From Hymenopellis radicata (lineage: Eukaryota > Basidiomycota > Agaricomycetes > Agaricales > Physalacriaceae), in NCBI GenBank assembly GCA_015501595.1, contig JADNRX010000085.1, forward strand, positions 1-64,000: a stretch of DNA of 64,000 bases, in the 5' to 3' direction. A program made the position numbers and the translations under genes. The notes below the pieces were generated by a model, which worked only from the letters and a program-made list of their open reading frames with translations, made no database searches and was not told where the DNA came from. Shown piece by piece: positions 56,485 through 64,000 of this stretch. Position 1 is the first letter of the stretch. Each line of letters begins with the position of its first letter.

Positions 56485-56640
56485 ACATTAATGAACCTCT
56501 CGCGCAATGATAGGCCGAGACGGATATAACGCACACCAAAGAAGTCAAACTGTGTCCAGGAACCAATGTGACGCAGGAAGTGGGCGGTGCGATGCATGCA
56601 GATGGTAGTCCTATAAATAAACACGCCGTGCTTCAAGTTC
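56485..56640. repeat. Diverged dispersed repeat with TATAAATAAACACG box, copy 2
   Basis: Partner of 55235-55400. The shared TATA-like box suggests a common promoter. Confidence 0.5.
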
Positions 56641-56644
56641 GCGA

Positions 56645-58090
56645 AGCACCTGCTTTGGGAGATTGCGAGCGTGAGGCACGTCCGGTAGAATGTGTGCCAA
56701 GCCACCGCATAGATGAAAGCCTATCGTGAGTGCTAATGCGCCGCGCCCTCTTGGGATGCTAGCTGCCCAACAAGACTTTTACGGTCTCACTCGAGCCGAG
56801 ACTACCTTCCTGGAAGGTACGCTATCGAAGGCGCCAAGTCGGAATTTTAGCCGCCTAGCAGTAACGCCCATATGCATGATCCACAGTTCGTGCGGGATAG
56901 ACGGCGCATTGGGAGAGCCGGTCTGTAGACGGAAAGCGGGAATGGTGCTTGCGGAATTCTTGTATGCATGGACTGTGATTATTTCTAATAAGTACTACAG
57001 CGGAATAACCGTTAGAACCAAATCTTGCATCTTCAGGAAGGAAATAGCGTTGCTCACCATAGAGATCCGAAGCATCCCTCTCAGATCCGAGGCTTCCTCA
57101 ACAAGCCGAATCCTAGGTACGACGGGGTTAAGCCCCAAGGGACGACAGACGACAGGAAGCTTAATGCAATCAAGCAAGTAGTCCTACAACGTCGGGCGGA
57201 CTAGTCGCCAAGCCTGGACGCAGAACACCTTAGCGCAGAGTGAGCGCAAGCTATTAATAATAACGAGAATTGAGACCAGCGTCGAAGGCTCGCGGTGACC
57301 GCCGTTGGTGGCCCAGACCGCTATTCGAAGGATGTAGTGGGTCAATAAGAAGACGAGGTAGGCGTAAGGCTAGGAAGCCAACTCCACATTGTGGGCCCAC
57401 ATTTGGGTGGTATAGTTGCCGGCTTCTGTTCGGCGGAAGGAAGGCGGGCGCCAAGGCCTTCCAAGTGGCGGTTGCAAGTCGGTGAGACGAGAAGATGCCA
57501 AGAGGTGAGTGAGAGAGTTGGAGATCAAGATCTAGAGTTGGTGGCGTGGCGCGTCCGACGCCGGGAGTGGGAACACAGCAAGACAACAGAAACAAGTCGG
57601 GGTCGGGGTTGAGATGTGCAGAAGGACGATCATGAAGATGATCCGCTGGCAGAGCCTTGTTGAATGCATTCCGTCATTGTGGCTAATACTATTTTTAAAA
57701 TACCGGTACTAGTGGCTGATGGGATGGGCCCAAAGCGGGCGTCAGTGTCGTGTCAAGGCCCGGTGTGATTCGGATAAGAATATGTTGGATGAGCCATGGG
57801 GAAGGATGTGTGGACGGGAGGTTCTGATAAGACCCGGTCAGCAGACAAACAATGGGTGACAGTGATTTGATGCGCAGTAAATACTAGCAGAAATAGGGAG
57901 ACAATGGCGAGCAGGGCGGCGCTCAGTTAGTTGAGTGGCCAAGAACAATGAGCTGTGGACCGGTGGCCTGAATGGGACAATGGACGCACGTTGAACCGGA
58001 GTGCGGCGAGGGATTTACGCCGGCAGGATCGGAGCCTGAAAAATGTGACTACGTGACGGACAAAGCAAGTGCGTCCACATAACCACACAG
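56645..58090. other. Gene-poor stretch
   Basis: Overlapping ORFs without protein signature on both strands; nothing recognised. Confidence 0.3.
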
Positions 58091-58194
58091 CCAGCCCTCT
58101 TTAAATCGAACCGCCACCATGCAACGCCAATAACCCCAAGTCGTGCCGTCGTCACCGTCGCCTGCAGCGTGCTCGTTGTAGCGCTGTGCCCTTC

Positions 58195-58713
58195 ATGTTC
58201 TGCCCCCGACCCATCCTAAAAAGGACCCCGTCCAAGCAGCCCCACCATTCCTCTGTCCATTTTCCTTCGTCACCACTTCTCACCCGTACTTTCGATGCTC
58301 CATCCTACGATCGTAGTCCCATTGTCGTCGTGCCAAATTCATGCGCCTTGCCAGAGCGCGGTGGCCGCTGCTACAACTTAAGCGACACCAAGTACCCGCC
58401 GCGCGCCGTAGACTGCCCTGAGCTCATCCCTGACGAGAGTGATGAGAGCGACGACTCGTGTCACTCAACGTCGTCCTCTCTGCTCTTTTGCGGCCCAAAT
58501 ACCCCCACGGCGCCCTTACCCGACTATTCCTTTGCCCAGGCGCCAGAAACACAGCCCATTGTGCAGAAAAAGCCGCCACGTTACTGCGACGACCTCCCGT
58601 TCCCACCCTCGCCATCGCCCACCAAGAAGAAGAAACGCATAGCCATGTGCAAGGCGTTTACTCTGCGCGAACGCGAGCGCGAGCCCTCGGGCGGGTGCTT
58701 GGACGGGTTTTAG
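58195..58713 (+). CDS. Hypothetical disordered protein, 172 aa
   Basis: Frame from ATG 58195 (MFCPRPILKRTPSK) to TAG 58713, preceded by a TTTAAAT box at about 58102. The N-terminal half has a dense pattern (PILKRTPSK, SVHFPSSPLLTRTFDAPS, YDRSPIVVVP) that looks under selection. The middle is acidic (PDESDESDDSC) and the end basic (TKKKKRIAM). PILKR..SVHF resembles short phosphatase-docking or regulatory motifs, but this is only a resemblance. It is probably a basidiomycete-specific protein without a defined domain; function unknown. Confidence 0.6.
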   Translation: MFCPRPILKRTPSKQPHHSSVHFPSSPLLTRTFDAPSYDRSPIVVVPNSCALPERGGRCYNLSDTKYPPRAVDCPELIPDESDESDDSCHSTSSSLLFCGPNTPTAPLPDYSFAQAPETQPIVQKKPPRYCDDLPFPPSPSPTKKKKRIAMCKAFTLREREREPSGGCLDGF

Positions 58714-58739
58714 CTTTATGCTTTTCCTTCCTTCTACCT

Positions 58740-60200
58740 TAATTCGGATTCTACCGGCTTGATATTTTTATTCCTTTTTTCTTCCCCTTGTTCATACCAC
58801 ATCCACTCCGCACCCCACGCGCATCAGTCTGTACATATGCTACGATACGATACCAGTCAACCGAGTCCTTCCCACACTGTACATGCATAGACCAGTACTC
58901 AGACAATCACGATACGATACGATACAAATCAAATCTGTACACCACCGTTCCTTAACATATAATCTTTTCACAGTGACAACGGTCGGACACAAAGGAGCGA
59001 TGACATTTGGATGGCAGTGGGCACAGGCTTTCCGTTCCGTTACGAGTCCGACGACTGAAACCTCCGAGCCTGGCGCAACCCGAACTCAATGTAAACGTGC
59101 CTCTGTGTTTGGTCTCGAGGACAGCCTCCATTTGTCTGCCGGATATATCGATGGCGACTACTGACTCCTAAACTTTCTGACATAGGTGAGACTGAGACTT
59201 GCAATTGAGAATCTGGAACGCGCATCGTGCCCAGGTTCGCGGGATCTGTCAATCAGTAAAATATCAATCCCACATTTCCAGGTTATCCGAGGGGGATGGA
59301 ATCAACTGCTTAGCGCTTAGTGGTCGCCTGTCGTTATCATTACAACGTTCGTTTGTTAACGTTGATGCTCCAAGTATCGTTGGTGATGTACATAATGCAG
59401 GAGGATTGGAATGCCGGAGTGGCTTCTTCGGTATCACGTCGTATCACGTCTTTCACCGTGCACGGTAGCAGTAATACTAAAAGGACTACTTTGTGCATGG
59501 GGCTCCCTCGATGTGATCACCCTTCGAAGAGAAAAGAAGAAAGCGTGTTGATGTTCACCGGCGTAATCTCCTCGTTTCCAGTATTCTGGTCCGAGTTTCT
59601 CAACGAAACGCAGTCTGTTCCCCGACGACTCTGAGTATCATAGCGAGGATCACAGCGGCAGGTCTCCCATTCAACTTGGGAGGTGAGGTGCTCCTTTGTT
59701 TATAAAAGTACCCCGCCCGAAGCTCCTCCGATTCGTCGATCCAAGTAATCAAATGTACATGCTGTCGCGCGGACCTGATCCAAAGCCGGTTCCCTCGCTC
59801 AGGCTGGGCTGGGATTCGCGCGGAATCACGTCAAGCGACAATGTGATGCCGGAAAAAAGTGTGGCAAGTGGCAAGTGGGAAAGATGGGGACGGGGGAGAA
59901 TTGGATCACGCCCGAGGGTGCTGCAAACTTTACGAGAGCGGAAGTGACCGGTGAACAAGGAGACGTCGATAAAGACTCCTCGGGCAGCAGAGAAATTAAA
60001 AGACTCTCAGGCTCTCTGATTTATGAAAGTGCATGCTGTAAAGTCTAAACTAAAATCTTGGGGGGACCGGCGCTCGGAGATGATACGACGAAATGGGGAT
60101 GCTGACACAGTGAGGCGCGGGCGTGAAGAGTCGGGCGTCCGTGCGAATGGCGGTGTATGCGTCATCGATCATGGTGCCTGATCGCTGCGGCAGTTGACCG
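58740..60200. other. Intergenic region, no gene recognised
   Basis: Contains small overlapping ORFs and an ACGATACGATAC microsatellite-like repeat at 58842-58926. No family recognised. Confidence 0.35.
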
Positions 60201-60221
60201 ACAGATGGAAAGGAGGTGTAC

Positions 60222-60296
60222 GGGCACATGGTGTAGTTGGTTTATCACGCCCGCTTAGCATGCGGGAGGTGTTGGGTTCAATTCCCAATGTGTCCA
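60222..60296 (+). tRNA. tRNA-Ala (AGC)
   Basis: Same 75-base cloverleaf as 54664-54738, on the plus strand: acceptor GGGCACA/TGTGTCC, anticodon loop TTAGCAT, T-arm GGTTCAATTCC. Followed by a T-run terminator. Confidence 0.93.
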
Positions 60297-60315
60297 TCCG
60301 CCTGAATGTTCAAAG

Positions 60316-60323
60316 GTTTTTTT
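60316..60323 (+). terminator. Pol III terminator of tRNA-Ala
   Basis: A run of seven T about 20 bases downstream of the tRNA. Confidence 0.65.
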
Positions 60324-60828
60324 CCCTCGAGCATAGTACTTTAGTCTTTTATGCCCAGTGTTTTATAAATAAGGCTTCGCCGCTACGCAGGGCGCACTGC
60401 GTAGAGCCTTCATGGCTGTTGTCATTTAGTTTTGTAACTGTTTCGGCGCCTGCCGATTTCATCAGATTCATTTAAGTACATGATTCCGCCACACTTCATC
60501 CTGCACTGCTCTGCCAGATATTCTTGACATTCAATCGCTGTGTTCATGTATCATGTAGTATCTTTAAATAACCTGCAGGTCAGCAACATTCAATACGGGT
60601 TAAAGGCTGAGAGTCCGAGTCACTGATTGCTGTACGAAACTTCAAGACTCGAACACAGATCTTTTCCACCAACACAGCTTGGCAGTAGGTAGACTATTTA
60701 ACGCTCTTAAAAATCAAGCCTTTAACAATTACAGCAGACTATATATGATAAAGCAAGGAGATACGATAGTACTAGAGCAATGAACGAAATAGTAAGTAAC
60801 TGCACAAAAAAGTCCCCCCTAAACTAAA

Positions 60829-61815
60829 TCACCGGTCAACACTACCATCATACAAGCTCATAGCGTCCATATCACCAAGATGCATAGCGTGCTCCGGCTT
60901 GAGCGCGAGACTAACCTGACTATCGCTGGCCCCCATTGTGAGAATCGAAGGACCAGCCGACGGCGGACGGGCATCCTTCAACCAGCTGTCCTCCCCCACG
61001 AGCATCGTCATGTTCGCCGGCGGGGCGGGGAACACCGACGACACCTGCTTCCTCACCGAGCCCAGCATATCCCCAATCTCGCGCCTCAGATCGTCCACGA
61101 CGCTCCTCAGCACGGCGTTCTCCTCCTCGACCTCCCCCACGCGCTCGTCCTCTCCCCGCCGGTATCGCCGTGCGTCCTCCAGCTGTCCTATCATCCCCAA
61201 CAGCTCCTCTTCCCGCCTCCCAAGCCGCTCACGCAGTTCGGCATTCTGCTCGCGCAACATGCGCGCGCTCCGCTGGGAGTCGCTGAGCGCACCGAGAAGG
61301 GCGCTCATCTCCATGGCATGCCGGGTGGTATCTTCGTCGTCCTTGACGGCGAAGGTGTCGCGGTCCCCCCATGAGAAGGACGAGGGTGCGGTCGAGGCGC
61401 TGCGCGGGCTCTCGCTGGACATGCGAGAAGGACTCCGGTAGCTGCGGACGCTACTGAAGCGCGCAGTGTACGGCGCGTCTCTCAACCGCTCGGTCGTTCG
61501 GACGTCGGTTGACCAGCTCGGTCGTTCGCCCTCTCTCCCTCCCTTGACGCTGCCGAAGCGCGCAGTGTACCGCCGGTCGTCAACGGAGGCCTGACGGCGC
61601 GGGTGGTGGGCCGACTCGGACTCGTCAAGCAGGCCGGCGGCGCGAAAGGCCTTGGTCGTGCGCGGGCCGAGCCATTCGACAGACATGCTGGCGCTCCGCC
61701 GAGGCGGGGTTGTGGTACTACCCAGACTCATGCTGCGTTTCCGCGTTCGGGTGGGGGGCGTGAACGAGGAGGCGGAGGAAGGACTGGTACTCGTTCTCGT
61801 TGGCGGTGGATGCAT
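60829..61815 (-). CDS. Hypothetical Ser-rich coiled-coil protein
   Basis: One long frame ending at TGA 60829. The first ATG is at 61815 (MHPPPTRTSTS), giving about 328 residues; an in-frame stop lies upstream near 61910, so an upstream exon would be needed for a longer start. Residues 1-160 are Ser/Arg/Pro-rich with repeated YTARF-SV blocks (RRYTARFGSV, PYTARFSSV). Residues ~165-260 are coiled coil (MEMSALLGALSDSQRSA, LREQNAELRERLGRREEEL, EVEEENAVLRSVVDDLRRE). The C-terminus is conserved-looking (LVGEDSWLKDARPP). Composition suggests a cytoskeletal or scaffold protein; no family recognised. Confidence 0.65.
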   Translation of the reverse strand: MHPPPTRTSTSPSSASSFTPPTRTRKRSMSLGSTTTPPRRSASMSVEWLGPRTTKAFRAAGLLDESESAHHPRRQASVDDRRYTARFGSVKGGREGERPSWSTDVRTTERLRDAPYTARFSSVRSYRSPSRMSSESPRSASTAPSSFSWGDRDTFAVKDDEDTTRHAMEMSALLGALSDSQRSARMLREQNAELRERLGRREEELLGMIGQLEDARRYRRGEDERVGEVEEENAVLRSVVDDLRREIGDMLGSVRKQVSSVFPAPPANMTMLVGEDSWLKDARPPSAGPSILTMGASDSQVSLALKPEHAMHLGDMDAMSLYDGSVDR

Positions 61816-61869
61816 ATGCGAGAGGGATGGCCTGCTCCCGCTCGCTCCTTGTCGACGAGCCAATTGATT

Positions 61870-63255
61870 TTGATTTTGGTCGCAACGATGTTGACCAATG
61901 TGTTGCTAGGATTATTAGGACTCGGTCAAAAACAAAGGAGACCGTTGCTTAATGTATTGCCATCCACAGCACATATAAGTTCCGCCCACACAGTGCATGC
62001 GAGCTTTATCCTTTGAGCCCTCTTATACTCATGCATTCGTGGTGAGGCTTTGCTCTGAGACCTGTATGCGCACCAAAGGACCAGAAGAGCAATAAACCCG
62101 ATTTCAACCGACTCGGGTTGGAGGATGTACGGCGACTCACCGCTTGTAAAGAACTGGGGTGTCAGAGAATCATCGTGTCGTAGCCTTCAGTGGCGTTAGC
62201 TATGCGGGAGCTCAAAGATATCGTCCGGCGGTGGCTGCTGAAGAGGGTCTGCCGCCGCAGCATCTAAAGGTTGGTAACCTCAGGGATGGCCATCTATTTG
62301 GTAACTGTATGCACGGTGAAATGGATTGTGACCATGAAGCTTGACGACGCTCGGTACGCCACATTCATCCTTGCGGTTGGGAACGCTACTGGAGCGAAGC
62401 CTGTGTATATGTGCTATAAGTGTGGTCGTGAACTTTGTCGTTGTCTTTTCCCAAGGGTGTACAGAGGTGGACGTGTGGCGCAGTCGCTTCCGTTCCTGTG
62501 GATGAAACTCGGTGAGCGGGTAGGCCCGAAGACCTCAGTGTTCTCGAGAGACTACCTAGGAGAAATGAGGTTAATGGCGCGTCGCTTGTGTTGCCGCCTC
62601 GTCCTCGTCCTACGAGTCGTAGAACTAGGTCATGTACAGTGGGCGGGAGGTTTCTCGTGTGTTTATTCACTGAAGCAAATAGGCAGTAGTAGCAAAGTTC
62701 ATTTCGCTATAAAGTCCTTTCCTGTTGTTCCGAGACCTGTATTAGAACGAGCTGGTGTAGGTGGGAATGCCGGCATGTTGAATGTTACATATTCGCGAGG
62801 TGAAGGCATTGAGCGACAAAGGAACAGCGTGTTGAAAATGTGGCTGTAGAGACTGAGTAGACAGTTTGAGGCGTGTATATGAAGCGATGAAACTCGTCTT
62901 GAAAAAAATAGAACTCGTAGGTTGGGTCCACCGTGCAGCGGGATTGGTGGAGACAGAGCGGTGTGAAAGAGGCATTTGGGGATAATGCGACCTGGAAATG
63001 AGGTAACGGCGCGTCTGTCAATGTCATTAAGATAGAAGGAAGGGCAGCGCGTCCGCGGAACCAGCCGCCGTCACTGATCAGGGGGTCGGCAGAATTCTTC
63101 TGATCACAAACCGTTGTCTTCCACCGACCACCACCATCACCTCACTGCCATGCCACTCTAAGGGCATCCATCGACAATCTCTACTTGGACTCTAGAGCAA
63201 CACTCAAACACTGTCTGTCTTTATTGGAACACTGTAGACGAGATCTACCAAACGC
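61870..63255. other. Intergenic region
   Basis: The frame 62271-62849 (plus) is open for 192 codons but has no recognisable features and a coding-unlike composition. I do not call it. CCACC and CT-rich DNA before 63261 belong to the next gene. Confidence 0.35.
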
Positions 63256-63260
63256 AGGCC

Positions 63261-64000
63261 ATGGCATCCATCGGCCAAACACCCACACCCTCGAGCTCTG
63301 GCTCGCGCTCGTCGCTGTCGATTTCGTCGCCATTCTTTACACATAATTCGAGCAACCATTCGATAAGCGCCACGCCGTCGACGTCCAAGTTTAAGACGTT
63401 CAGGTCGTTGCTACCATTCGGAGTCGCTTCCGCTTCGAAACCGACGGTGGTCGGAAGGGAGAGAAAGGGCTCGCTGGGGCATGGGAGCAGTGGGCGGAAG
63501 GATGTGGATAGGAAGGCGTCGCTGCAGCTGCCATCAAGCTTCTTGCCGCCCGTGATTGCGATAGAGAGTGGCCGAGGGGACTTTGAAGAAGAAGTTCGCA
63601 GAGGCCTGGAGAGTCAGTTGCTGTCCAGCTGCTTAGAATGTATGCTGATTGTGAACAGATTCTCCACAAGCACAATCGACACCGGGACGCCCACATACTT
63701 TTCGTGGTAGGTGCCTTTTTTTCAAAAGAGATAAAGACGGTACTAATGGATTGCAGAGCCGTTACCGACGGCGTTTATGCGCAGTAAGCCATTGCCTGCA
63801 GAGCCCTCGCCGCCACATTCACCTTCGCGTTTACCGTCGCCGCGTATCCCGTCGCCTTTGGCGTCTCCTTTACCCTCGTCATCCCTTGCTCTACCACCCT
63901 CCCCTTCTGCAGATTTGTCCACAATCGTTGAAGCAGACACGTCTGGAATATCCCTCTCGCGGCATTTGCCCGATGAAAGCTGCGATCTATCAACGTCGCA
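63261..64000 (+). CDS. Hypothetical Ser/Pro-rich protein, 5' part only
   Basis: ATG 63261 in a GCC-ATG-G context. Exon 1 (63261-63612) has Ser-rich sequence with KFKTFRSLLPFG. A 46-nt intron leads to exon 2 (63659-63706), then a 50-nt intron with a TACTAAT branch point to exon 3 (63757 on), reading MRSKPLPAEPSPPHSPSRL and LSTIVEADTSGISLSRHLPD. The frame is open at the window edge. The low-complexity Pro/Ser N-terminus looks like the leader of a larger regulatory or signalling protein; the domain that would name it lies beyond 64000. Confidence 0.6.

Noticed and set aside
62271..62849. 192-codon plus-strand ORF
   Set aside because: No motif, unusual residue mix, no promoter or splice support.

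Overview
The window is nuclear DNA of a filamentous basidiomycete, most likely an Agaricomycete. Genes carry many 46-60 nt introns with GT(A/G)NGT donors and CTRAY branch points. Gene content includes a DUF6533-type membrane protein, a MATA-like HMG-box protein, DEF1, TIM22 and a peroxisomal Lon. Intergenic DNA is full of decayed mobile elements. All calls come from reading the sequence; no database search was run.

Layout. (1) 1-13.6 kb: two nearly identical direct copies of an MRH4-like mitochondrial DEAD-box helicase gene, separated by about 6.9 kb of unrecognised, partly repeat-derived DNA. (2) 13.6-26.5 kb: an array of related secreted-protein genes on the minus strand, split by an 8.8-kb LTR element (14377-23188, minus orientation, 5-bp target duplication CAAAG). 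The element has a degraded gag and no visible pol. Where pol or env would lie it carries a four-exon 475-codon gene with its own promoter-like region. Three TIR elements are nested in it: a 321-bp MITE in one LTR, an 1168-bp GAGTC-rich element after gag, and a 1679-bp element inside an intron of the carried gene. The last one has itself captured part of a protein phosphatase inhibitor-2 gene. (3) 26.9-31 kb: a large coiled-coil gene. (4) 31.2-36 kb: a frameshifted pseudogene, an F-box-like gene and an HMG-box gene. (5) 36.6-44.1 kb: DEF1 (minus) and a peroxisomal Lon protease (plus), divergently transcribed. (6) 44.5-49.7 kb: a DUF6533-type membrane gene, TIM22 and a C2H2 zinc-finger gene, all minus. 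(7) 49.7-64 kb: mostly gene-poor, with two identical tRNA-Ala(AGC) genes, a clean 410-bp hAT-type MITE, three small or disordered hypothetical genes, and the 5' end of a gene that runs off the window.

Housekeeping functions include mitochondrial RNA and protein handling (MRH4, TIM22), peroxisomal proteolysis (Lon), Pol II turnover (DEF1) and transcription factors (HMG-box, C2H2). They do not form one pathway. The most unusual part is the nested retroelement. Its two LTRs look identical outside the MITE, so the insertion seems recent, yet it lacks its own replication genes and carries an apparently intact intron-containing gene.
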